Below are positions 1 through 7,745 of a stretch of 12,711 nt of DNA, one piece after another. The notes beneath the pieces were generated by a model. That model had not been told where the DNA came from and ran no database searches. It worked only from the letters and a program-made list of their open reading frames with translations. How positions within the stretch are numbered: position 1 is the first letter of the stretch; each line of letters starts with the position of its first letter. A program made the translations under genes and the position numbers. Location: positions 1 to 12,711 of the forward strand of contig QHON01000040.1 in NCBI GenBank assembly GCA_003218815.1, given 5' to 3'. The stretch is from Verrucomicrobiota bacterium (lineage in GTDB: Bacteria > Verrucomicrobiota > Verrucomicrobiia > Chthoniobacterales > UBA10450).

Positions 1-1
1 C

Positions 2-1369
2 AAGAAAACGGACCAGGCTGTTGAGTATGCGAACCGGGCGATCGCACTGGATCCGCGAGACATCGAGGCTTATCAGCGTCTTTGCGAAATCGAGCTGGCG
101 GCGGGAGAAGAAAAAAAAGCACTCGAAGTTTTGGAGCGTGCTACAAAAGCTCCTAGCGGCGATGCGACTTTTTGGACGCGGTTGGGAAAACTTTACGCAG
201 CCCTTCTTTTCAAGCCTGATTCGCAGCCGAAGCCCGATGAATTGAGACGGGTCAACGAACTTTTCAAAAAGGCGACGGAACACGCCAACGACGATCCCTC
301 GATTCTCAAAGACGTAGCAGATTACTATGCATCGTCCCAGCAGCTAAAGGAGGCGATTCCGCTCTACCTCCGTGTGCTCGAATTGCAACCAGATGACGCT
401 AACGCGCGAGAGAAACTTGCGACTGGCTTCATCTTGACGAACCAACGGAACAAAGCGGTTGAGATGCTGGAACAAATCATCAAGCAGCATCCAGAAAAAT
501 ATCAGCCATACGATTTGCTTGCCCAAGTTTTAGATGATGAAGCGCGATCGCTGCAACGCGCCAAGCGTCTTGATGACGCGAAAGCTGAGTTCGCGAAAGT
601 AGCAGCAAATTATGAGCAAAGCCTGCTAATTAATCCCGACCATGCCGGCACATACTTGCGGCTGGCAGAGTTACTCCTTGGCCCGCTTAAAGATCCCGGT
701 CGCTCGGTGAAAATTTTAACTGAAGCCCGCCGCCGCTTCCCGGGCGCGCCGGAGATTGTTTACTATCTCGCCCTGGCCCAACGCGAAGCGAAGCAGAACC
801 AGCAAGCCGTGGCAACGTTCGAGGAGGCGCTCCACGAAGCGGAACTCGATCAGGATAATGAAATCGTAAATGCCAAATTCTATTTCAATTACGGCGCAAC
901 GGCCGAGCAGGCCGGTTTGTATGAAAAAGCCGCGGATTTGCTCCGCAAATCAATCGCTCTTGATCCAGCCAACGCGGCAGAAGCCTATAACTACCTCGGC
1001 TACATGTGGGCAGATCATAATATGCATCTGGAAGAAGCCGAGGAGATGATTAAACACGCGCTCCAGATTGAGCCCAATAATGGCGCCTATCTCGATAGCC
1101 TCGGTTGGCTTGAATTTAAACAGGGGAAATTTGATCAAGGCCTAGCCGATTTGCTTCGAGCCGCGAAAAATCTGGAGCATGATGATTCAGTCGTGTTCGA
1201 ACACATCGGCGATACATATTTGAAGTTAGATCGTGTGCCGGAGGCGTTGGGGGCGTGGCAAAAAGCGCTGGCACTCGATCCGCAAAACAAAAGGCTCGCA
1301 GACAAAATCCAGAGCACCAAGACGACGATCAGCAAAGGCTCGCAGGCAAAGACGAATTCGACGCAGTGA
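2..1369 (+). CDS. Tetratricopeptide-repeat (TPR) protein, 5'-truncated by the window edge
   Basis: The reading frame is open from the first full codon of the window, so the true start and any signal peptide lie upstream; 455 residues are visible. The whole visible length is TPR-like helical hairpins, about nine or ten units of roughly 34 residues. They show the usual Ala/Gly/Tyr positions and a Pro at the unit end, for example units ending LELQPDD, IALDPAN, LQIEPNN and LALDPQN. The pair NYLGYMWADHN ... AYLDSLGWLEFKQG (visible residues about 331-375) is a very typical late-TPR signature. A short polar Lys/Ser/Thr tail ends the protein. TPR arrays are protein-binding scaffolds with no catalytic site, and the partner cannot be told from sequence. 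A TTG codon at 131 could be miscalled as the start, but the TPR pattern clearly continues upstream of it. The AI-2E-family transporter gene follows after 61 bp on the same strand. Confidence 0.93.
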   Translation, partial: KKTDQAVEYANRAIALDPRDIEAYQRLCEIELAAGEEKKALEVLERATKAPSGDATFWTRLGKLYAALLFKPDSQPKPDELRRVNELFKKATEHANDDPSILKDVADYYASSQQLKEAIPLYLRVLELQPDDANAREKLATGFILTNQRNKAVEMLEQIIKQHPEKYQPYDLLAQVLDDEARSLQRAKRLDDAKAEFAKVAANYEQSLLINPDHAGTYLRLAELLLGPLKDPGRSVKILTEARRRFPGAPEIVYYLALAQREAKQNQQAVATFEEALHEAELDQDNEIVNAKFYFNYGATAEQAGLYEKAADLLRKSIALDPANAAEAYNYLGYMWADHNMHLEEAEEMIKHALQIEPNNGAYLDSLGWLEFKQGKFDQGLADLLRAAKNLEHDDSVVFEHIGDTYLKLDRVPEALGAWQKALALDPQNKRLADKIQSTKTTISKGSQAKTNSTQ

Positions 1370-1378
1370 CAAAATGTC

Positions 1379-1396
1379 GATCCAATGGATCCAATG
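1379..1396 (+). repeat. Perfect 9-bp tandem duplication before the transporter gene
   Basis: GATCCAATG occurs twice back to back in the 61-bp gap between the TPR gene and the AI-2E-family gene. It could be a small slippage duplication or part of a regulatory site; nothing further supports either reading. Confidence 0.5.
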
Positions 1397-1430
1397 AGGT
1401 CTTCTACAAACAAGAGGGGATGATCCGTAG

Positions 1431-2810
1431 ATGAAGGACTATCCAACTCCCTGGCAGCGCAAGACGATGTGGGCGGCTCTCAGCGCCCTCTTTGTTGTTT
1501 TTCTCATCGTAATCGTTGGCGCAGTCATCTGGACCGGCGCCAATATCATCAGCTTTCTTCAGCCGATCTTGATCCCGGTCGCCATCGCAATGATTCTGAC
1601 GTATCTGCTTGACCCGCTCGTGACGAAGATGTCCCGAGGCGGTCTCAGTCGCACGAAAACGGTAGCTCTTCTTTTCGCTATCGTCTTTGTCGCGCTTGGG
1701 GGGTTGATCGCCTGGCTCGTACCGACCATCTCCATCCAAAGCGCAAATTTTGCAAGGCAAGTCCCTGCCTATACGGAACGCGCACGTGATCGAGTCGTCG
1801 ACCTTATCTATCGATTCGACCAAACGTTCGGATTTTTGGGCGGAGGGCGCGAAAAGTCTGCCTCGTCCAGTTTCACAAACTGGCTTGTCGGCTCGGCCCC
1901 TCCTTCTCCTCCTGTGCAACCGACTACGACTCCGACCGCTTCGCCAAACGCGGCGACATCGCCGCGAGCGATCGCACCCGCGACGGAGACAATTGCGCCG
2001 AACCCATCGAAGCTTACGACCGCCGAACGCCAACGCATTCAAGCTTATGTAGAAAAACAAATTCCTAATCTCCAACGGGCCTTTCCAACGCTGATGGAAA
2101 AATTGTGGGGGATCTTGAAGAAGAGCATCGGCGGATTTCTTGGAGTCACAGGCTTTTTGCTCAGCCTCATCCTGGTGCCGATCTATTTATTTTTCCTTTT
2201 GAATGAAAAACCGCGCATCGAAAAGAGATGGAAAGATTACCTGCCCCTGCGCGCATCGCCGCTAAAAAATGAAGTCGCTGACGTATTGTCGGAGATAAAC
2301 AAATACGTCACCGCGTATTTTCGCGGTCAGTTGCTCGTCTGTTTAGTCGATGGCGTGCTCATTGGCGGCGTCCTGACGCTTTTCGGGCTCAATTTTGCGC
2401 CTCTCATTGGCGTACTTGTTGTCATCCTTACGATGGTCCCGTACATCGGGATAATTACCTGCTGGGTACCAGCCGTCTTAATCGCCGCTTTTCAATGGGG
2501 CGATTGGACACATCCTCTCATCGTGACTGGGATTTTCATCCTCATCCAGAATCTCGAAGGGATATTCTACGCTCCGCGCATTGTGGGAAATTCTGTCGGC
2601 CTGCATCCAATGACAGTGATCGTGTCGATCTTTGTCTGGGGCTTGATAATAGGCGGAGTGCTTGGCCCACTCCTGGCCGTGCCGTTGACGGCAACAATCA
2701 AAGTGTTACTCACACGATATGTTTGGGGCCCGCGTCTGAGGGAGCAGGTCACGGAATCGATGGAAGAAATTCCTGTGCTTGAGGAATCCCGGGCGGCGAC
2801 GCAATCTTAG
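1431..2810 (+). CDS. AI-2E / PerM family membrane transporter
   Basis: This is a 459-residue polytopic inner-membrane protein of the AI-2E transporter family (PerM/TqsA/YdiK type). Members are linked to autoinducer-2 or small-solute export, but the substrate is often unknown. Hydrophobic segments lie at about residues 14-43, 44-62, 77-97, 234-257, 300-320, 322-355, 362-380 and 393-428. The family signature is visible near the C-terminus as PRIVGNSVGLHPM (382-394), followed by a Gly-rich segment (GGVLGPLLAVPL). The amphipathic region between the third and fourth membrane segments, normally a coiled soluble stretch, carries a Pro/Thr/Ala-rich insert at about 155-194. The ATG at 1431 is preceded by a GAGGGGA ribosome-binding site at 1414-1420. 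The gene sits between two TPR-protein genes on the same strand, suggesting one transcription unit. Family assignment is firm; substrate is not. Confidence 0.92.
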   Translation: MKDYPTPWQRKTMWAALSALFVVFLIVIVGAVIWTGANIISFLQPILIPVAIAMILTYLLDPLVTKMSRGGLSRTKTVALLFAIVFVALGGLIAWLVPTISIQSANFARQVPAYTERARDRVVDLIYRFDQTFGFLGGGREKSASSSFTNWLVGSAPPSPPVQPTTTPTASPNAATSPRAIAPATETIAPNPSKLTTAERQRIQAYVEKQIPNLQRAFPTLMEKLWGILKKSIGGFLGVTGFLLSLILVPIYLFFLLNEKPRIEKRWKDYLPLRASPLKNEVADVLSEINKYVTAYFRGQLLVCLVDGVLIGGVLTLFGLNFAPLIGVLVVILTMVPYIGIITCWVPAVLIAAFQWGDWTHPLIVTGIFILIQNLEGIFYAPRIVGNSVGLHPMTVIVSIFVWGLIIGGVLGPLLAVPLTATIKVLLTRYVWGPRLREQVTESMEEIPVLEESRAATQS

Positions 2811-2881
2811 ACATCCGTAGGGGATGGAAGGGGCGGGTCGGCGCGCGGAGTTCCATTTCGGCGGGGCGAGAGGACACGAGG

Positions 2882-4732
2882 ATGGCGGAAACTATCAGAA
2901 GCACCGAGGACAGAACGAGTCCCCAATTATTTCGCCGTCTCAAGTCTTTCTTCCAACGCCAACGATGGCCGGCCCGTCTTGCTTTTTTAATTGCTGCGTC
3001 CGCACTTGCTGTTTTCTTGGCAATCATTTTCTTCAGGTACGGCTCAAGCGTTTATAACGATTGGCTCGAACGACGTTTGCTGCATCGAGCTGCGTCGATG
3101 CTGCAACAGGAGAAATTTGAGCAAGCAGCCGTGACTGCGCGGGCGATCGTGCAGCTGCATCGGGAATCTCTGCCGGCCTTTTCCATTCTCGCGGAAGCAA
3201 CGGAAAAACAGAACTCGGAGGAAACCGTCTGGTGGCGCGAACAAATCGCACGACTGCTTCCGACGGACCCAGACAGCCAGCTCAACCTCGCCTCAGCGGC
3301 ACTGCGCTTTGGGCAGCTCGACGTAGCACGGAAAGCCCTGGATCGCATCTCGACTCCCGATCGCAACAGAGCCGCCTTTCATGTCGTCGCGGGCTGGCTG
3401 GCGCGTGCGGAAGGAAATTTCGTGAAGCAAGAGGAGCAGTTCGCCGCCGCGGTAAAAGAAGAACCGAGCAACGACCTTTATCAATTCAATCTTGCAGCAT
3501 TGCAAATCCATTCCACTGATCCGAAGAAGAGTACAAAAGCACGCGGCACACTCGATCGACTCAGCAAAGTCGCTCGTTTTCGCACCGGTGCGCTGCGCGC
3601 GTTGCTCAACGATGCCGTGGCCCGCGATGATCTTGCCGCCGCTGACAACTTCGCCCAACAGCTTCAGATGTCACAGCAGGTCACCTTTGGCGATTATCTC
3701 CTCTGCCTGAACTTTTATCGAAAGCTCGACGAAAAGAAATTCCGTCCTCTGCTGGACAGAGTGAAACCGTTTGCCGCCCGCAATCCCTCCGACCTCGCGG
3801 CGCTTATGGACTGGATGAACAACAATGGGTTGGCCGGCGAGATCGTTAAATGGATTGAGAAATTGCCGGGAGACAAGATTAGTTCTCCGCCGGTGTCCAT
3901 CACAGTTGCAGGGGCGTATGCGGAGGTAAACAACTGGTCGCGTCTCAAACGCTGGACACAGAGCGGATCGTGGGGAGAAACTGAATACCTCCGCCTTGCC
4001 TACCAGGCAATTGCGACGCGGCAATCACAGCATGCCACAGATACTGAATTCGAAACGTTGTGGCGTTCGGCCGAACAAGCGACAGACGAACGACCGGAGG
4101 GCCAACTTGCTCTCGCGCATTTGGCCTCAAAATGGAAGCTTGAACCAGAATCCGAACAACTCTGGCTTCGTATCGCAAAGAATCCGCCGATGCGGCGTGA
4201 AGCGCTCGACGCGCTTGCGCGGCTTTATCGCACAAAAAACGAAACTGGAAAGCTTTACGACATTCTCCAGCGCCTGCACGAAAGCTCTCCTGACGAGCCG
4301 CCGATCACAGCGGACCTCGCCCGACTCGGACTGAATATCGGCCAAAACACAAAAGAGTCGCAAGAGCTCGCGAAAGAGGCTTACGACCGGACGCCGAACG
4401 AAGTCAATTGCGCCGTCACCTACGCGTTTTGCCTCTATCGGCTTGGACGTAACGCTGAAGGCCTTGAGATCATAAAGAAATTGCCCGCCGACCAATTACA
4501 TGATCCGCACGCAGCCGTTTACGTCGCGTTGCTGCTAGTTGAATCAAGCCAGGCGGAGGCAGCAAAGGAATACATCGATGCAGCCGGCGATGGGAATATT
4601 TACGCTGAGGAAAAACAATTGCTCGACGAAGCCAAGAATAAGCTTGCTACTGCTTCGTCAACTCCATCGCCGTCGTTTTCTTCGAACCCTGCTGAGCTGA
4701 GTCCGACGCCAACATCGACTTCGACTCCATAG
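2882..4732 (+). CDS. Membrane-anchored TPR-like helical-repeat protein with Ser/Thr/Pro tail
   Basis: This 616-residue protein has a basic N-terminus (residues 15-30), one strong transmembrane helix at about 31-52, and a long soluble region of about 530 residues built of degenerate TPR-like helical hairpins. Examples are LLHRAASMLQQEKFEQAAVTARAIV near 67-91 and LNLASAALRFGQLDVARKALDRI further on. The tail (about 588-616) is low-complexity Ser/Thr/Pro. Basic residues before the helix and the lack of a cleavage site suggest an N-in, C-out topology, so the repeats would face the periplasm. No catalytic motif is visible; a scaffold or assembly role is the most that can be said. The ATG at 2882 has AGAGG upstream at good spacing. 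It follows the AI-2E-family gene by 71 bp, and the first gene of the window is also a TPR protein. Repeats in the middle third are weak, so exact unit boundaries are uncertain. Confidence 0.85.
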   Translation: MAETIRSTEDRTSPQLFRRLKSFFQRQRWPARLAFLIAASALAVFLAIIFFRYGSSVYNDWLERRLLHRAASMLQQEKFEQAAVTARAIVQLHRESLPAFSILAEATEKQNSEETVWWREQIARLLPTDPDSQLNLASAALRFGQLDVARKALDRISTPDRNRAAFHVVAGWLARAEGNFVKQEEQFAAAVKEEPSNDLYQFNLAALQIHSTDPKKSTKARGTLDRLSKVARFRTGALRALLNDAVARDDLAAADNFAQQLQMSQQVTFGDYLLCLNFYRKLDEKKFRPLLDRVKPFAARNPSDLAALMDWMNNNGLAGEIVKWIEKLPGDKISSPPVSITVAGAYAEVNNWSRLKRWTQSGSWGETEYLRLAYQAIATRQSQHATDTEFETLWRSAEQATDERPEGQLALAHLASKWKLEPESEQLWLRIAKNPPMRREALDALARLYRTKNETGKLYDILQRLHESSPDEPPITADLARLGLNIGQNTKESQELAKEAYDRTPNEVNCAVTYAFCLYRLGRNAEGLEIIKKLPADQLHDPHAAVYVALLLVESSQAEAAKEYIDAAGDGNIYAEEKQLLDEAKNKLATASSTPSPSFSSNPAELSPTPTSTSTP

Positions 4733-4750
4733 TCGCTCCGGAGTTGGCGC

Positions 4751-5596
4751 TTATTTGGGGTGTGGTATTTCACCGGCGCGTTTCTTTCGCCTTGTCTCTT
4801 TTGCAATTGCCTTTGTCCAATGTGCAATATCGCCCTCATTCATGTGTGCACGTTTCTCCAGCCGAGCATCGCGAAATCCGCGCTCCTCCACATCCCACAA
4901 GTACTGCTCCCGCGAAAGCAGAGTGCCCCGACAGAGGCGATCAGATCCAGAAACGGAGTTTTCGTTTCGGAGGCGGGAGATCAGAGCATCCATGATCGCG
5001 ACAGGAACCCGGCCGCGCTCGCTCGGATAAATATAACCGAACAGCACCAAATGGCTTAGCAGCAAGCGCCAATCGGGGCCGAAGCGGCGAAGAAGATGTG
5101 GCCAATTAAGCTTCTCCGCGCAGCTTTCAAGAATGTGCGCAACATCGGCCCCATCGTATCGTTCACGTTCCATGATGTAGGCTTTCATCCAAAGCATATC
5201 TTCCGGCGCACTAAGTTTTACAGTCACACCGAGCACATCCTCGTCCTGCGCCCGTTCGAACCAGGAATCATCGACTTCGCAGAGGCCGTTGCCAGCACGA
5301 AAGATCAGGTCAACGCAATTGCGACCGCGTTTGGCTTTGGCCAGCCAATGTGGAAACGTTTTTTCGGTTTTGTATCCGGCGTGTGCAAACGCATCGAGAG
5401 CCCCATCGATATGATGCGGTCGAAGATGCAGATCGAAATCTTTCGTCTGGCGTGAAACGCCCGTGTAGAACCGAACCGCGCCCGCTCCAGCAATTAAAAA
5501 TGGAATGTTAGCATTCTGGAGCACCTGCATGGACCTACGATAAAATTCAGCCCGGTTGCCTTTTGCCTTTCGGGCTGCGGCTTTAGCGGTCATCAC
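4751..5596 (-). CDS. Nucleotidyltransferase-fold protein (MNT/AbiEii-like)
   Basis: This 281-residue protein has a polymerase-beta-type nucleotidyltransferase core in its first half. A Gly-rich turn (IAGAGAVRFYTG, residues 35-46) is followed by SRQTKDFDLHL (48-58), where D53 and D55 are the expected metal-binding pair. VDLIFR (96-101) supplies a third carboxylate (D97). APEDMLWMKAYIMERERYDGADVAHIL (130-156) matches the conserved K...R..D..D helix of AbiEii- or aminoglycoside-nucleotidyltransferase-like proteins. The C-terminal third (about 190-281) is charged and not recognised. The core predicts NMP transfer from an NTP to an unknown acceptor. The start is GTG at 5596 or ATG at 5593, one codon apart. 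The gene is divergent from the metallophosphoesterase and converges with the upstream TPR gene, leaving only 18 bp. It could be an orphan antitoxin/toxin-type MNT protein, but no HEPN partner is adjacent. Confidence 0.78.
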   Translation of the reverse strand: MMTAKAAARKAKGNRAEFYRRSMQVLQNANIPFLIAGAGAVRFYTGVSRQTKDFDLHLRPHHIDGALDAFAHAGYKTEKTFPHWLAKAKRGRNCVDLIFRAGNGLCEVDDSWFERAQDEDVLGVTVKLSAPEDMLWMKAYIMERERYDGADVAHILESCAEKLNWPHLLRRFGPDWRLLLSHLVLFGYIYPSERGRVPVAIMDALISRLRNENSVSGSDRLCRGTLLSREQYLWDVEERGFRDARLEKRAHMNEGDIAHWTKAIAKETRRKKRAGEIPHPK

Positions 5597-5598
5597 CC

Positions 5599-5607
5599 AT
5601 CATAACA
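5599..5607 (-). promoter_or_regulatory. Possible extended -10 promoter for the nucleotidyltransferase gene
   Basis: Read on the minus strand, this is TGT followed by TATGAT, an extended -10-like element. Transcription would start about at the ATG at 5593, implying a leaderless or very short-leader message. No convincing -35 is seen. This is a weak, sequence-only call. Confidence 0.2.
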
Positions 5608-5705
5608 CAATCGAAGACGGCAGCGCGTGCATGCCGCGCCCGCAGACGACTAGACAATTCCGCAAAGAACGTCCATCAACGCTCGCGATTGCGTTTCTTA
5701 AAAGG

Positions 5706-6428
5706 ATGGCTGAGCGCGCACTCCGGATTGCCGCAACCGCCGATATTCATTATGGCAAACACTCACGTGGAGCGTTGCACGACGCGTTCGCCGAAGTCTC
5801 GCGCATTGCTGATATATTACTGTTTTGCGGTGATCTGACAGATTACGGCCTGCCCGAAGAGGCGGAAGAACTCGTTGCCGATATTCGCGCTTCCCTAAAA
5901 ATTCCGATGCTTGCAGTCCTCGGAAACCATGATTTCGAATCCGGACAATCCGAGCTTGTTTGCAAAGTTCTCGATGGCGCTGGCGTTAACGTGCTGGATG
6001 GCCAAGCCATTGAAATCGGCGGAATCGGCTTCGCTGGCGTCCCGGGATTCGGCGGCGGTTTTGGGCGGCGGATGCTAAATGCTTGGGGCGAACCGCTCAT
6101 CAAACAATTCGTCCAGGAATCCATCGATCACGCTGTTCGCCTCGAACAGGCGCTCGCCAAACTGCAAACCGATCGGAAAGTCGCGGTCCTCCATTACTCT
6201 CCAATCCGCGCCACGCTGGAGGGAGAAGATCCGGAAATTTTTGCCTTTCTCGGTTCCAGCCGCTTGGAGGAGCCAATCAATCGATTTCGCGTCAGTGCGG
6301 TCTTTCACGGCCATGCACACAACGGCATTCTCAATGGTGCAACTGCGACTGGCGTTCCGGTTTACAATGTCTCGGCGCCAGCGGCGTTGCAGAAGAGCGG
6401 CAAGCCATACCGGATAATCGAATTGTAG
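5706..6428 (+). CDS. Calcineurin-like metallophosphoesterase
   Basis: This 240-residue protein carries the full set of metallophosphoesterase motifs in order: D13-I-H15 (TADIHYG), G42-D43 (FCGDLTDYG), G73-N-H-D76 (LGNHDFE), H163 (VLHYSP) and the final H201-G-H203 (FHGHAHNG). All residues that hold the two-metal centre are present, so it should be an active phosphomono- or diesterase. The substrate is not evident; it resembles small stand-alone cytosolic members, and there is no signal peptide. The frame is open upstream to a TTG at 5556, but the first beta-strand (LRIAATADIH) begins right after the ATG at 5706. The longer forms would overlap the divergent nucleotidyltransferase gene, so 5706 is chosen. 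The ribosome-binding site is poor (AAAAGG abuts the ATG). It converges with rtcB across a 94-bp gap holding an inverted repeat pair. Confidence 0.9.
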   Translation: MAERALRIAATADIHYGKHSRGALHDAFAEVSRIADILLFCGDLTDYGLPEEAEELVADIRASLKIPMLAVLGNHDFESGQSELVCKVLDGAGVNVLDGQAIEIGGIGFAGVPGFGGGFGRRMLNAWGEPLIKQFVQESIDHAVRLEQALAKLQTDRKVAVLHYSPIRATLEGEDPEIFAFLGSSRLEEPINRFRVSAVFHGHAHNGILNGATATGVPVYNVSAPAALQKSGKPYRIIEL

Positions 6429-6442
6429 CGAAAGTACAAGCC

Positions 6443-6519
6443 CGTAGCCACTTCGCTATGCGAAGCGCATCGGAAACATGATTGGCTCGAAACGACCGCG
6501 CCACGCCCAGGCGGCTACA
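6443..6519. repeat. REP-like inverted pair between the phosphoesterase and rtcB genes
   Basis: The convergent gap has GTAGCC at 6444-6449 on the plus strand and its inverse GGCTAC at 6513-6518. Inside lies a perfect 6-bp hairpin, CTTCGC-TAT-GCGAAG (6451-6465). The minus-strand head at 6519-6511 reads TGTAGCCGC, close to the TGTAGCGGC heads at 11833-11841 and 12299-12307. It ends 3 bp from the rtcB stop codon and could terminate or stabilise both convergent transcripts. There is no T-tract for a classic terminator. Confidence 0.5.
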
Positions 6520-6522
6520 GGA

Positions 6523-7698
6523 TTAATCCTTGTAGGGATCGAGAACGTCCCGTCCGGCCATCGCGACACCGAGCGGACGCAACGTGTGCAAAATTCGAAT
6601 TGTGCCCGCGTGGGCCGCAAGCACGTCGGGAAGGCGGCGGTACGCCTGCGGCGCTTCATCCAGATCGCCCCCGCGTAAAACAACGCCTTTGTCGGCGATC
6701 CATTTCATCATTTCATCGTGCCTAACGAGCCCATCGCGCCGAATCCTCTTCTTTCCAACTTTTTCGAATCGACCTTTGGCTGCAGTGCGCGACATGATTC
6801 GCCCCGCACCATGAATAGTCGAAAACAACGCTTCGCGTGAGATCGACGAGTCGACCCCTTCGATAATCACAGCGTCGTCGCCCATGCTGCCGCCGACGAA
6901 GCCTTTCTGTCCGGGAAACGCCGGCGTCGCACCTTTGCGCACGACCCAATATTCCTTTCCGTAATGTTTTTCTCGCCAAGCGAAATTGTGATGATTGTGC
7001 ACCTCTTCGAGAATCTTCGCGCCTAAAACTTCGCGCGCGACGTAACGTGCTACGGCCTCGCGCCCGGCGTAAGCGTAACGGCCCGCCAAATGCATTCCGG
7101 CGAGATAATCGTGACCGAGCTCCGATTTTTCACCAACAACCGTTGGTGGCACATCCATTCCGTCCTTGCCACCGGCTGCTTTTAGAAAATGCGTTGCCGT
7201 TTTATGTCCGAGGCCGCGCGACCCAAAATGGACCCCGACCCAGATGCGGTCTTCTTCATCGGCGAAAAGATCGACGTAGTGATTTCCGCCGCCCACGGTG
7301 CCAAGTTGATCCTCCGCCATCGGTTTCAACCCACGCATCGGTTGCAGTTCCCAAGCCGGATCATTAAACAATTCGTGTTCGACACGCGTTTTGCTTTTGC
7401 GACCAATGCCAAATGAAATCTCGTGCACTACATCATCCATGATCTTGCCGATCTTCGGCGCGATTTCGTGGCGCTTCGCGTCCGTACGGATAGCGAGATT
7501 ACCACATGCAATATCAAAGCCGACGCCGCTCAGGGAAATTTTGTCTTTGTAGGCGACTACGCCGCCGATCGGTTGCGCATAACCTTTGTGGCCATCGGCG
7601 CAAAGGACGCCGCGGTCCCCTCCCGCCGCGACGCAACTCTCGATTTGCTTGATCGTTGCTTCGTCGTGCTGGCCAAAAATTTTCGTCTTCGCTTCCAT
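6523..7698 (-). CDS. rtcB: RtcB-type RNA ligase (3'-phosphate/2',3'-cyclic phosphate to 5'-OH)
   Basis: This 391-residue protein, close to the 408 of E. coli RtcB, carries the family motifs in order. They are DGHKGY (35-40), GVGFDIACG (58-66, with metal ligands D62 and C65), GTVGGGNHY (133-141), GVHFGSRGLGH (155-165), EVHNHHNF (232-239), RKGATPAFPGQKG (254-266) and HGAGRIMSR (296-304). H296 is the histidine expected to be guanylylated in the GTP-dependent reaction. RtcB seals broken or spliced RNA by joining a 2',3'-cyclic phosphate or 3'-phosphate end to a 5'-OH. The C-terminus reads PLGVAMAGRDVLDPYKD instead of ending in the canonical Lys-Gly, so it belongs to a divergent subfamily. The start is ATG at 7698 with AGGT 8-11 nt upstream. 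A 2H cyclic phosphodiesterase gene lies 47 bp upstream on the same strand, probably co-transcribed. No rtcA or rtcR homologue is in the window. Confidence 0.94.
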   Translation of the reverse strand: MEAKTKIFGQHDEATIKQIESCVAAGGDRGVLCADGHKGYAQPIGGVVAYKDKISLSGVGFDIACGNLAIRTDAKRHEIAPKIGKIMDDVVHEISFGIGRKSKTRVEHELFNDPAWELQPMRGLKPMAEDQLGTVGGGNHYVDLFADEEDRIWVGVHFGSRGLGHKTATHFLKAAGGKDGMDVPPTVVGEKSELGHDYLAGMHLAGRYAYAGREAVARYVAREVLGAKILEEVHNHHNFAWREKHYGKEYWVVRKGATPAFPGQKGFVGGSMGDDAVIIEGVDSSISREALFSTIHGAGRIMSRTAAKGRFEKVGKKRIRRDGLVRHDEMMKWIADKGVVLRGGDLDEAPQAYRRLPDVLAAHAGTIRILHTLRPLGVAMAGRDVLDPYKD

Positions 7699-7745
7699 CA
7701 GACAACCTAGTAAACGCTCGGACTGGCAGCGAAGATTTCAATCAG

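Noticed and set aside
1404..2075. 223-codon open frame on the minus strand
   Set aside because: Fully antisense to the AI-2E transporter; composition is Arg/Asp/Cys-rich with no motif, as expected of a shadow frame.
4751..5596. Nucleotidyltransferase as the toxin or antitoxin of a two-gene system
   Set aside because: No small HEPN or other partner gene lies beside it on the same strand; an orphan assignment is safer.
5556..5705. 50-residue N-terminal extension of the metallophosphoesterase from TTG 5556
   Set aside because: Would overlap the divergent nucleotidyltransferase gene, and the family fold starts directly after the ATG at 5706.
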